A DNA stretch of 64,000 nucleotides. It comes from Siphlonurus alternatus. Lineage: Eukaryota > Arthropoda > Insecta > Ephemeroptera > Siphlonuridae. How positions within the stretch are numbered: the stretch's first letter is position 1; every line of letters starts with the position of its first letter. Positions 38,801-57,779 of this stretch are shown in pieces. The position numbers and the translations under genes are program-made. The notes under the pieces are model-generated. The model searched no databases. It was not told where the DNA came from and saw nothing but the letters and a program-made list of their open reading frames with translations. Location of the stretch: positions 11,657,971 to 11,721,970 of the forward strand of contig OX463785.1 of NCBI GenBank assembly GCA_949825025.1. The letters run 5' to 3'.

Positions 38801-41643
38801 GGTGAGGGCACGGAGCTGCTGCCCCCACACGGGCAGTCGCGAACTAGAAAAAAAGAATTGACAACTGCTTTTTTGGCTCCAAAAAAGCGATCATCAATTC
38901 TTTTTTTCTAGTTCGCCACTGCCCGTGTGGGGGCAGCAGCTCCGTGTCCCCACCTTATATGAAGCCACCTTGGGTTGTGAGAGGCAGACAGGCAGGCCAG
39001 TGTCTGATTGTTTTTGTGTTGTTTGCAGTCCGGCTGACTCGCGTGGGGGCAGCGAGCTCGTAGTGCGATGACAAAATCACATCTCGTAGGTAGATTTACC
39101 ATTTTCTATCTGTCAAGTCCATGTCTTTTTGTTGTTGTTTTGTGTGCTTTATTAAAAAGTAGTGTAGTATTTCAATAATATTTTGTCTAGAATTTAATGA
39201 TAAGGTAATATGCTCAATGTTAAAAATATTCTTATACATGAATATTATGAAGTATATCTTAAAATGTTCCCCTCTACATACCCTGTCAGTAGCGTAAATA
39301 TCAGGTGTATAAATTCAAACTAGTTTTCGAGTTATTTTTAAAGTTGACCAATTTAACATGGAGAAATGGAACTTCTATTTTAAAGTAGTCAACTTTAAAA
39401 ATTAACAACTCAAAAACTAGATTGAATTTGTACTGATTAATAGGATATGTGGAGGAGAATATTTTAAGATATATTTCATATAATTTTCATGTGTGAGAAT
39501 CTTTTTAACATTGGGCGTGTTATACCTTACCTTTAAAACCTGCCAAGCCTGTTTGAAAATTTAATTTATGTACAGATAATTTATGGTTCATTTTACCTTG
39601 AATTTTCAAAACAAATTTAGCAGGTTGTGATTCTAGATTATTTATTTACAGTCTGATAATCAAAAGGTTTTGTTCGTCAATGGGAAATTTGTTGTTAAAA
39701 AAAAGAAAAGAGCTATGACAACAATTTTCTAAATGAAAGAACAGAACCTAATGTTTAATAGACTGTATTTCACTGTTCTAAATAAGTGCAGTAGTTAAGA
39801 AAGATAGTAAAGTTTAAAAATAATAATGGCATATTAATATTTGTTAATTTTAAACTACAAACAACTCCCTTTAAAAATGGAAAAAAATAGTGTAAAATAT
39901 CACTTAAATTGTGTTCATTGTTAATAATTTTTTTGTAGTACAATGCTAGATATTTTCTGTATAATATTGTAATTAAAAAGTTCAAATGAATGCCATGTTA
40001 GTAAATTAATTATTTATGTACTGTATTGTTTAAAATTAAATAATTGAAATTTCATGTCTTGATTTTTATAAGCACATTCAATATGGCTTCATTAATATTG
40101 TTACAAAAATTCCAAAGTACAATTGGATACATAAAAAATAATTGTTAAATTGTTATTTTATGACGTGGACTCATTTACCTTTTTTTTCATCTGTAAAATA
40201 TATAAAATTGTGCTTGTTAAAGCATGCATAACCTACTAATTGCATGGATATTAAAAGGTCAAAAAGTACTATCCAATCACTTTTCATCCTATCATATTCC
40301 TAAACCCCAAACTATCATTAAATCCAGTGTAATAGGTAAATCATGGGTATGTTTTTTATATATGATATCTACGTCAAAATGATTGTACTGTTAAATGTTC
40401 ATTATTGCATGTTATAGAACAGTTTTAGAATAAGTTATTGTTCTGCAATAAAAAAGTTATTTAATTATTATGCTAACTTTTTTATTGATGAACTTTTATT
40501 CTGTGATGTTGCATTTTGAAAAAAACATACATAGTTGATAAGATTAATATATAGTTTATTTTTCTGACGGTCTTTTGAAGTTGAATGTGATTTTATTTTT
40601 CAGGTTATAAAAAATTGTTCACATTGCCTGATTGTACTGTTTTTTAAAAATTTTAGATTATATTTGTATAGTTGGTGGATGGTCTACACAATGTGCTTGG
40701 AAACATAACTCTATTGGACAGCTTACATCAAACACTGAAGAATTAAGTTAATGGTTTGATATATATATAGTTTTTTTTTTTTTTTTTTGTTATCTTACAT
40801 AGGAAAACAGCTTAGCTAGATCATGTTTGGACGTTTGGAGTTTATAAAATAGAGAAAGAAGTTATAAACTAATTTGTAATAATTTATTAGCCTCTCTGAA
40901 TAAATATTTAATTCAAAGGTTAATTTTATATCTTGTATTAGATGAATACAAAAATATATTTATAGCATAATTATACTCTTGTGTCCATTTTTCTTAAGAG
41001 CCATATTCTCATAAATTTGTTATGTTTATCTTAAATGCATTGAGAGACAATTAAAAAAGTGCTATATAAATTACAAGAACAGGAGAATAATTCATTATGT
41101 CTGGATTTAAAAAAAAATTAATTAAATTATTTATTTAAAGAAAAATAGCAGTCAATTAAAGTGTATCAGAATTAATTTATTTTGTGTATTTAATTAGTAT
41201 CCTTAAAATTCATTGAGCATAATTAATTAGAACAAGTCAAAAATTTAAAAATATTTTATCCTCTTAGAAAGACAATTTTTTTATGAAAGAGAGTATTACA
41301 TCTTTCTCAACCTGAGACTGAATAAAAATATACAGTATATTGCCTGCAATTTGAAATTTCCATACAAGTATAATAAAATTAATAATTTACAGTCTTATAG
41401 CAAACAACAGCAACACTGATGCACGCAGACACTGTGGTGGTATATAATTTTTATGTATTAGAAATTAGTCACTGTTAACATGGTGTTGTGATTGGTTCAT
41501 ATTATAGTGTTTAACTCTATATTATAATTAGTCTATTGTGTTTAACGGTGCATTCTGATTTGTTTGTTACAGACCGTCTTCGACGAACTGGTCGTCTGTC
41601 ACGCAATCTTCTGATTGGCTATTTGCGTACCAAGAAGTTATAA
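26000..41643 (+). CDS. tmod: tropomodulin, seven shared exons plus alternative 3' terminal exons
   Basis: Caps the pointed end of actin filaments together with tropomyosin, setting thin-filament length in sarcomeres and stabilising membrane-skeleton actin. Joining 26021-26155, 27258-27425, 27849-27972, 28441-28661, 29191-29345, 30627-30723 and 31284-31431 gives one open frame of 1048 nt. The N-terminal part carries the tropomyosin-binding helix and the family signature (CGYFCEKDPTGPLDRQKL, then KPYVAGTVRGKKW). The C-terminal half is the leucine-rich-repeat domain ending in HLQRNLDR. Exon 7 stops in phase 1 and several downstream acceptors complete the protein differently; with the exon at 41573-41643 it is 372 residues, normal for the family. 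All junctions are GT-AG. Introns hold MITEs (26261-26656, 33000-33190, 38453-38646, 39194-39536), a LINE fragment at about 29501-29730 and a poly-T tract, otherwise nothing recognised. Identity is by clear family resemblance; the terminal exon choice is inferred. Confidence 0.95.
26261..26656. mobile_element. foldback element in tmod intron 1
   Basis: Ends TTAAGGTAGAGATAA / GTTATCTCTACCTTAA; arms of about 190 bp are near reverse complements. Non-coding. Confidence 0.75.
27258..27425 (+). CDS. tmod: tmod exon 2
   Basis: Encodes 56 residues with the invariant tropomodulin block CEKDPTGPLDRQKLIGHIN and KPYVAGTVRGKK. Phase 0 at both ends, acceptor CCCCAG, donor GTAATA. This is the first actin-binding region of the family. 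Confidence 0.95.
27849..27972 (+). CDS. tmod: tmod exon 3
   Basis: Continues WVAPEG through an acidic linker to EEIIDLA. Acceptor CCACAG, donor GTGGGT, ends in phase 1. Corresponds to the linker between the first actin-binding site and the leucine-rich-repeat domain. Confidence 0.92.
28441..28661 (+). CDS. tmod: tmod exon 4
   Basis: Encodes ILGFHSMMNQDQYHASLLNK and, after a less conserved stretch, the start of the LRR domain (TELNWNNIK). Phase 1 in, phase 0 out, donor GTGAGG. The minus-strand open frame over it is a shadow. Confidence 0.93.
29191..29345 (+). CDS. tmod: tmod exon 5
   Basis: LRR repeats: LFEALPANTHLEVLSLTNTG and LLLAEALEKNNTLRVV. Acceptor TTTTTCAG, donor GTGAGG, phase 2 out. 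This is the characteristic tropomodulin LRR pattern of alternating helix and strand. Confidence 0.95.
29501..29730 (+). pseudogene. LINE C-terminal fragment (copy 1), in tmod intron 5
   Basis: One frame reads GHDYLGCHRKKFKIQDSD, then CKLCKNEPQDRGHLFRCSAL, the CCHC-type tail of Jockey-like non-LTR reverse transcriptases, and stops at TAG near 29690 where the second copy has Trp. Ends close to a (TC)n and long poly-T tract (29784-29845). Confidence 0.7.
29784..29845. repeat. (TC)n then poly-T tract
   Basis: Short TC run followed by about 48 T; adjoins the LINE fragment at 29501-29730. Confidence 0.9.
30627..30723 (+). CDS. tmod: tmod exon 6
   Basis: Encodes LETNFISPQVIVQLLKSLL and FRGANQ, aligning with the conserved N-E-S/T-N-F-I-S segment of the family LRR domain. 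Phase 2 in, phase 0 out, donor GTAATA. Confidence 0.93.
31284..31431 (+). CDS. tmod: tmod exon 7 (last shared exon)
   Basis: Encodes VLGNKIEMQITDIVEQNATL and LRLGLHLEYNDARHRVAAHL, ending QRNLDR plus one base. This is the final LRR and C-terminal helix used as the second actin-binding site. Donor GTGAGT. Without splicing the frame runs on to a TAA at 31518-31520, giving a 29-residue read-through tail. Confidence 0.94.
31752..31862. mobile_element. MITE family A, copy 2, beyond tmod exon 7
   Basis: Interior palindrome GTTATTCTTACAGGGCATGG with TAATCACCACGCCC on the left arm; shared with the copy at 63521. Confidence 0.6.
32620..32675 (+). CDS. tmod: tmod alternative terminal exon A
   Basis: Acceptor TTTCTCTCTATAG. 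In the phase dictated by exon 7 it adds ISKERIAAAGWAGKGVIA and stops at TGA. About 54% GC in a 25% GC intron. AATAAA lies at 32795-32800, though this hexamer is common in such AT-rich DNA. Predicted isoform 367 residues. Confidence 0.6.
33000..33190. mobile_element. MITE family G, copy 1, in the tmod 3' region
   Basis: Ends ACAGTAAAAACTCGTTA / ATAACAAGTTTTTACTGT; the interior shares GGTAACCTAATTTTTTGGGT with 52575-52735 in the opposite orientation. Confidence 0.62.
33262..33422 (+). CDS. possible further tmod terminal exon
   Basis: Acceptor TTTTGTGTTTGTAG followed, in the exon 7 phase, by 52 open codons to TAA. The predicted tail is Lys/Ser/Phe-rich and composition is that of the intron. A run this long is unlikely for any single acceptor, but one such case among many intronic acceptors could arise by chance. 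Confidence 0.25.
34681..34760 (+). CDS. tmod: tmod alternative terminal exon B
   Basis: Acceptor TGTATCGCAG after a T-rich tract. In frame it encodes a basic 26-residue tail beginning RRKTKTTKTSSQFNVRLG and stopping at TAG 34758-34760. AATAAA lies only 36 nt beyond (34796-34801). GC-richer than the flanks. Predicted isoform 375 residues. Confidence 0.6.
35707..35780 (+). CDS. tmod: tmod alternative terminal exon C
   Basis: Acceptor TTCTTTACAG. In frame it adds IRKDLELRIHCHFYSTLR then SKNTYK and TAA. The opening IRKDLE resembles the basic residues that follow the LRR in vertebrate tropomodulins. Predicted isoform 373 residues. No exact AATAAA close by; the nearest is at 36205. Confidence 0.58.
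36468..36754 (+). CDS. tmod: tmod alternative terminal exon D, proline-rich tail
   Basis: Acceptor GTCTCGTTTAG. In the exon 7 phase it is open for 95 residues, about a quarter proline and otherwise mostly Ala, Thr, Val and Ser, with repeated PNPE units (PPNPELIP, TPNPETTPV, TPNPETTPP), ending QEK and TGA. Low complexity suggests a disordered extension; leiomodins, the long paralogues of tropomodulin, also carry proline-rich sequence after the LRR domain, but no WH2 motif is visible here. AATAAA at 37023. Predicted isoform 444 residues. A same-length minus-strand frame across it is a mirror artefact. Confidence 0.6.
37150..37340 (+). CDS. possible further tmod terminal exon
   Basis: Very good acceptor (CATTTTTTTTTAG) followed by 63 open codons in the exon 7 phase to TAA 37338-37340. 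AT-rich codons, no recognisable motif. Same caution as for 33262-33422. Confidence 0.25.
38453..38646. mobile_element. MITE family E, copy 2, in the tmod 3' exon region
   Basis: ATCCCTCGTCCAGAGAAATG at the left and GTTGAGGGACGAT at the right, with the same AGCTATCTGC blocks as 25677-25887. Confidence 0.65.
38783..38981. mobile_element. GC-rich foldback beside tmod exon E
   Basis: Arms contain CACGGAGCTGCTGCCCCCAC and its complement, then CTAGAAAAAAAGAATTGA and its complement. Ends 48 bp before exon E. Confidence 0.7.
39029..39063 (+). CDS. tmod: tmod alternative terminal exon E
   Basis: Strong acceptor TTTTTGTGTTGTTTGCAG. In frame it adds IRLTRVGAASS and TAG; about two-thirds GC. It sits about 50-75 bp downstream of a GC-rich foldback (38783-38981). 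Predicted isoform 360 residues. Confidence 0.5.
39194..39536. mobile_element. TTAA-flanked MITE family F, copy 1 (decayed)
   Basis: TTAA at both ends, then TGATAAGGTAATATGC and its approximate complement; the interior pairs around TAACATGGAGAAATGGAACT. Related to the copies at 56218 and 56938. Confidence 0.62.
41573..41643 (+). CDS. tmod: tmod alternative terminal exon F
   Basis: Acceptor GATTTGTTTGTTACAG. In frame it adds NRLRRTGRLSRNLLIGYLR then TKKL and TAA, a strongly basic tail. AATAAA at 41813-41818. Most distal member of the set; predicted isoform 372 residues. Confidence 0.62.
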
Positions 41644-43049
41644 AAAAAATCTCACCCAATATTTGCTAATAATAGCTTTTCAGCTTTTTATTAAAGTAAA
41701 AGTTTGTAAGTTGTACTGCTAATACTTACTGGTGTTCAATTTTTGAGATGCTTTTTGTGCAATTCTCAATATTTGCAAAGTTATTAATATTTAAACTCTC
41801 AATGGTAAAAAAAATAAATAAATAAATAAAAGCTTCATATATTATGATACTATTCAAGTCACCTCAAATGCTTGTATGTCACATTTTTTTACTTTAGTTT
41901 TAGCTATAGATGAGATATTAAGCTCTTAAAGTAGTTAAATGCAATATTATAATATCCCCAGTGCTATCGTAATTATTTTTTTAAATGAGGTGTTTTACTT
42001 GAATTATCTTGAATGGGTGAGATAATTAATTAGAAGTAATCTTTTTAAAGTTATGTTTTATGTGACTTTTGGCTTCGCATGCTACGATTTCAAAGCCCCT
42101 TTTACGGCACATTTGTCACCGCACTCTATATTTTAAATTGTGTAATTGCTTTTTTTTTAAATAATTAAAAAAATATATATTTAAGTAAAAAAAATATAAG
42201 TAGACTTTATAATTAATTGTTTATGTGGTATTTTCACACTGATATTTATCTTTTAATTTTAATTATTAAATGTTTAATATTTGGTCAAAAATAATTAATT
42301 ATATATGATATGCATTTATTTAAATAAAATATATATTTTTATATCTTTGTGAAAATACCATTTCAGTGATTGTCAAAATTAAATTTAAAAAAATAATAAA
42401 ATTACAAATTATTATTTGGGAGAAAAAAATATAAAAAAAGAATATTATTATTAGAAATTTCTTTTTTTTTTTTTAATGTATAGATTTTAGTGGATTTATG
42501 TGTAATTTTGTTGTTTTTTTTCACAAAATAAGGTGGGGTTAAATATAATATATAAGTGATGAAAATTAACTGATTATTTTTCAGTTCTGAAGTATGTGTA
42601 AAAAAAGGAAAAGGACTGTTTGATGATGATGATGATTTTTTTTTTATATTTATGGGAGACTGCTGCCCCATTTGTAATATATAAATTAATTATTACCTTT
42701 TTAATTTATAATTTCAAAGAACTTTGATAATCATTATGTTTTGTAACCCTTTCATGGTATGTAAATTTTATGATGTAATTTTATTTCTAATTTTTTTTTG
42801 TGGGGGTATAAAAAAAATATAAGTGTAGCACAATGTATCTTTTTTTTTTGTCAATGAAAATATAATATTGAGGATCAAATACCTCCAAAAAATGTGTTTA
42901 ATTTCTAATTTTTACATTTTATTTTTTTAAATCCTATCATTGCATTATTTCACTAAAAAATTGACAATTTTGTATTTTAAAAAAGGAAGAAATCATCTTC
43001 TGGATTTTAGGATTGTATAATATAATATACAATCCTAAAATCAGTATAA
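41644..43049. other. AT-rich sequence downstream of tmod exon F
   Basis: Probable tmod 3' UTR followed by low-complexity A/T-rich DNA with short (AAAT)n at 41813-41830. Nothing gene-like seen. Confidence 0.5.
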
Positions 43050-44593
43050 TATAATTATATATTCGCTATTTTATAGCATAAGAATTAAGCTCGAGCAAAG
43101 TGGGATAAAAAATTAATATCTATCTTGATCAATAAAGTTATAAATATTAGGCGATGGTATCTTTTATATTATACTTATACAATATATATATATTACAAAA
43201 ACATAATATGCATAAACGTAATCTATATAATATGTTAATTTTATTCAATATATTCAATCACTTAACTAGATAATATTTAATTAAAAAATAAATCATAACG
43301 CCTTGAATTTAGGCAACTTGTTCAGCTTTAAAAGGGAGCGGGTCACATAAGTGCCAGGGGAAAATGCTTGCAGACAGTTTTAATTAATTGTTTTAAATAT
43401 TGATACATCATCTCTTAATTATAATAATTTTAAATAAATAATTTTAGCTCTTCATCTATATAATATATACTGCCATGCTTATTATTATTATTATTATTTT
43501 TTTTTTTAATTATAAATGATTAAAATGAATTATATGCAAAATTCTCAAATGCGCCTATATGCCGCGTGTACAAAAAGCAACGGTATCACCTTTTTTGCCA
43601 GTATATTAGATATATATTATATAATTGAATTATTACATATTAGTAATTTATATTTTATATTAATTAAGTGTGATCTTTTCTTAAGCATTATTGATAATAA
43701 TAAATAAGCATGCAGCTAATATATATAGTTACATATATTATGCGATAGCGATCATATAATATATATTAAAATAATATACGTTAATTTAATTAGAGCTTTA
43801 ACATTATTTTACGTGCATGTATAATGTTAATTAAATTGATATATATTTGCAGTCGATTTAAATTTAGATATCAGCATATATGCATGCCACGTACCACCGG
43901 TACCACCCGCGCGTTGATGATAAATATATATATGAAATTTTCATGTATAGGTGTACCAGTGAAGGTTAAATTGTAGACGAAAATATCTTAAAACATGGAG
44001 GTAAAGCGTACTCAAAATAAAGGTATAAGAGAGCAGAATCATTGGATTCCGCAAAATTGATCGACAGCCGTATATTCGATTGTATCCGAGTGCAATACAT
44101 AGTACACCGTGCGCGCAATTATAAAAGCTCGAGTGCATATTAAAAGTGCACCACGTACAGTGCAGCTCGAAACCGATCAATACTTAATTGGCGCAACAGA
44201 TAAGACTTTTTATAATATACAAAACGCCTGCAATGCAGCATGATATTTAGGTCACTTAAAAATCAATTTTGACCTAAATTCTTATATTGATTAAATGAGA
44301 ATTTAAAATGTCCATGCAAATTGCATTTCTTGTGCTTTTTATCCATGTATTATTTTAACGCGGCGTCGTGTATAGTTTTTCGTGAGTTTCGTCTTTTTTA
44401 TTTTTAATTTTTGTGTGAGAATTTCCTTAATTTAAGTATAAAACATAGATTTTAAAATTAACAGTTCTTTATTAATATTTGTAATTAATTATGGATTATT
44501 AAGATTTATAATCTTATTTTAATTACTGAAGAAATAAGAAGAAAAAATCGATTTTATCAGATTATTCACTTAATTAAAAATCAACCCGCGCGG

Positions 44594-44851
44594 ATGATTT
44601 GGAATACGCTTTTGCGTCGTCAATTTTTATTTGCCCAGCTGGTCATGGCGATGCGACTTCCCGAGCGGCCCAAATATTTGTATTTTCTTGGCCCTCAAGC
44701 GGTTGTTTCAGGAAGTTTTAATTTTTTTCTCAAGTTTTTTTATAATATCAGCTTCTTAGGAAAAACATGGCGACTTCAATACGGCAGCGGAATGGCGCTT
44801 ATCGTCGTCTCGATTATTATTTCTTATATTTTATTTATTGGAGAGTTATAA
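44594..44851 (+). CDS. unidentified 85-residue ORF with two hydrophobic segments
   Basis: Open from just after a stop near 44488; the ATG at 44594 follows CCCGCGCGG. Basic N-terminus (LLRRQF, MRLPERPKY), then hydrophobic stretches around SGSFNFFLKFFYNISFLG and ALIVVSIIISYILFIG. CpG-containing codons (CGT, CGA, GCG) contrast with both flanking genes. No family recognised; it could be a real small membrane protein, an insertion of foreign DNA, or a chance frame. Confidence 0.3.
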   Translation: MIWNTLLRRQFLFAQLVMAMRLPERPKYLYFLGPQAVVSGSFNFFLKFFYNISFLGKTWRLQYGSGMALIVVSIIISYILFIGEL

Positions 44852-45129
44852 ATGTGTGTGTAACTTTTATAAGCTTTTATTGTGACTGCAAGAACTGTAT
44901 CACCACTATATAATGAAGACAAGAGATGGATTCATCCTGATATGAACGAACGAAGTAAAGGTTAGTACATGAACAAAATATCGGAACATTAGGCGTTGTT
45001 TATGTCCCGTTTTCATCAGTTCTGTTGCAGTATGTAATTTTTCGTTCTCTTGTGGCTATTCTGTGTAACCTATTAATATAGTAATTACCGATATATGCAT
45101 GTTTATAGCTATTTTTTTTCGTGTTACAG

Positions 45130-45268
45130 CAGAAACAAGCCTGCAGCTGGCCAGGCCTGGACCAACTCATTGGATTTGCATGCCAAGGAGGAGAAAATCT
45201 CGCCCGCGGAGTGGAAAACTCGAGCCTGGGACCATTTTGTGACAACTGTCAAATCTGTTATGATGTAA
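45130..45268 (+). CDS. terminal exon of an unidentified gene
   Basis: Acceptor TTTTCGTGTTACAG, then a frame with GC-biased third positions reading RNKPAAGQAWTNSLDLHAKE, followed by ISPAEWKTRAWDHF and ending VKSVMM, TAA (45266-45268); AATAAA at 45325-45330. The frame enters in phase 2, so it does not fit tmod exon 7 (phase 1). No compatible upstream exon was recognised. The amphipathic, Trp-containing sequence looks like a small conserved protein but the family is not recognised. Confidence 0.45.
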
Positions 45269-45358
45269 AATTTCTTAAATACAAGTTATAAAACCCATTT
45301 TCTCTGTGTTCTTTTGTAAATAATAATAAAATAGTAAGCAAATTAATTAAAAAATAAA

Positions 45359-45367
45359 CCGGAAGTG
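45359..45367 (+). promoter_or_regulatory. ETS/GABP-like site upstream of Gpdh
   Basis: CCGGAAGTG followed by GCCATTTTT, an arrangement typical of TATA-less housekeeping and mitochondrial gene promoters, 300 nt before the Gpdh ATG. Pattern match only. Confidence 0.4.
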
Positions 45368-45613
45368 GAAGCCATTTTTATTTAGTGTAAGAAAATGAAT
45401 AACGCAAAGCGCAACTTGACAAAGCTCGACCGACGCGCCACCTGGTGGTTGTTTCCGATAACATTTTCATGCTAATTGTACATATTTCGTTACATACAGA
45501 AGATGATCCGCCGTGCAGCTGGTTTTAGATGCGCGCGCAGTTTACTCAACGAAAGGAGGAGGGTCATTTTCTTCAGAGAGCAAAGTGCAAGGGTTATGGC
45601 ACAGAAAGTCTTG

Positions 45614-45621
45614 CTATAAAA
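45614..45621 (+). promoter_or_regulatory. possible Gpdh TATA box
   Basis: CTATAAAA 48 nt before the Gpdh start codon; a start site about 30 nt downstream would leave a very short leader. Could instead lie in the 5' UTR of a transcript starting further upstream. Confidence 0.3.
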
Positions 45622-45668
45622 CAGATTGTAGTCGCATCCCTCTTCTCTTCTCAACTAAATCTTCAACT

Positions 45669-56155
<10,487 letters not shown>

Positions 56156-56217
56156 TCCAGACAAAGTCTTTCTTTCTGTTTCAAAATCAAGTATTTGTTA
56201 TATTGAAAATCATTGAG

Positions 56218-56590
56218 TTAAAGGTAAGATATTATGCTCAATGTTAAAAAAGTTCCCACAAATGAAAATTATGAAACATATCTTAAAATGTTCTCCTCTA
56301 CATTCCCTGTCAGTAACTAAAATATCAGGTTTACAAATTCGATCTAGTTTTTGAGTTATTAATTTTTAAGGTTGACTAATTTAGCATGGAAGTTAAATTT
56401 CTCCATGTTAAAGTCAAACTTAAAAGTTAAAGTCAATTTTAAAAATTTATAACTCAAAAATAAGATCAAATTTGCATTCCTAATATTTTAGCTACTGATA
56501 GGGAATGTAGAGGAGAATATTTTAAGATATATTTCATAATTTTTATGTATGAAAATGTTTTTAACATTGGGTACATTTTCTTGCCCTTAA
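56218..56590. mobile_element. TTAA-flanked MITE family F, copy 2, just after Gpdh exon 9
   Basis: TTAA (56218-56221 and 56587-56590), internal AGTTTTTGAGTTATTAATTT and ACATTCCCTGTCAGTA as in the other copies. Begins 62 nt after the exon 9 stop. Confidence 0.7.
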
Positions 56591-56937
56591 TTAGGTTAAA
56601 AAAATTCATTGCTGCAGGATTATTTGATCAATGATTTTGAAGCAGAAAGATTTGCTTTGAAACTTCTTTTTTGTTTTTAAAGATATTTAAATTTAAGTGT
56701 AAAGTGTTGTTTTTATGTGTCTTTTAAACATATTTATTTAAATACTAAGTACTTTTAATTAATACCTTTTAAACAAATTAGAGGTTTAAAAAATATTTTC
56801 GTTGGTATCTACAGCTACAAATAAATGATATTATAAACCTTACCTATGTATCTCCTTTTACCATGTATTTCCCTGTTAATAATGTTTTTGTTTATGGTGC
56901 ACCTTGTTTGATATATTGCTTGCAAATTATAATTGAT

Positions 56938-57292
56938 TTAAGGGTAAGGTAACGCCACCAATGTTAAAAAAAATCCCTCTCACAAAAATTCTGAAAAAAA
57001 ATTAAAATGTTCTCCTCTACACCCCCTATCAGTAGCTAAAATATCAGGTATACAAATACGATCTAGTTTTTGAGTTATGAATTTTTAAAGTTGACCAATT
57101 TAACATGGGAGTTTCATTTCTCCATGTTAAAGTAGTAAACTTTAGAAATTTATAACTCAAAAACTAGATCGTATTTGTATACCTGATATTTTAGGTACTG
57201 AAAGGGGGTAAAGAGGAGAACATTTTAAATTTTTTTCAGAATTTTTGTGAGAGGGATTTTTTTTAACATTGGTGGCGTTACCTTACCCTTAA
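56938..57292. mobile_element. TTAA-flanked MITE family F, copy 3 (best preserved)
   Basis: TTAA then GGGTAAGGTAACGCC, and GGCGTTACCTTACCC then TTAA. The arms are nearly perfect complements over about 170 bp. TTAA target choice is a piggyBac trait. Confidence 0.78.
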
Positions 57293-57779
57293 TAAAGACA
57301 AATGTCCCATGTTCCCAAATGAGAAGGCAGTGTTGTAAAGACAAAATTATTGAATGTTGTTTATAAAAAAACATGCAAAGTTAATTAAGTCACATATTGC
57401 TCAAATAATGAAACAATCAATTTCAAACTTTGCATATTTTTTAATACAGGGAAATACTTCATAACCAAATATCAGTCATACAGGGTCTGTTTTTACATTT
57501 TATTTTTATTTATGTACTCATTCAGGGAATGCATGAATTTTATTTTATGTAGCAATAGAGTTTTGGAATGTTATAACATCAATGTCATCAAAAGAAATTT
57601 TTCTGATGTCAACGATAAAATTTGACTTGTGTTAACATGTTTTTTACAATATTTTGTTTGTGTGGTTTGAGTTACTTAACTTAGAACATAGAAATGTCAC
57701 ATTTTAACCTTGCATCTTGTTGTTGGAACTGTTGGAAGCAATTTTGCTCACTACAATTGTGTGATACATTAACAATTTT

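Larger units (their letters stand above)
43050..45668. other. CpG-rich stretch between tmod and Gpdh
   Basis: CpG is several-fold denser here than in the introns on either side, while overall AT content stays high. Holds the unidentified ORF (44594-44851), the unassigned terminal exon (45130-45268) and the presumed Gpdh promoter. The left edge is abrupt at about 43.05 kb. Confidence 0.6.

Noticed and set aside
34979..42605. Other in-phase tmod acceptors with short tails (34979, 37086, 37363, 42585)
   Set aside because: Open runs of 5-14 codons with intron-like composition have no discriminating value.
44896..44960. Apparent small exon before 45130-45268
   Set aside because: Its open frame ends in phase 1, whereas the downstream coding frame needs phase 2; only about 30 codons open.
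45000..45245. 81-codon minus-strand frame
   Set aside because: Shadow of the plus-strand exon at 45130-45268, which has the acceptor and poly(A) signal.
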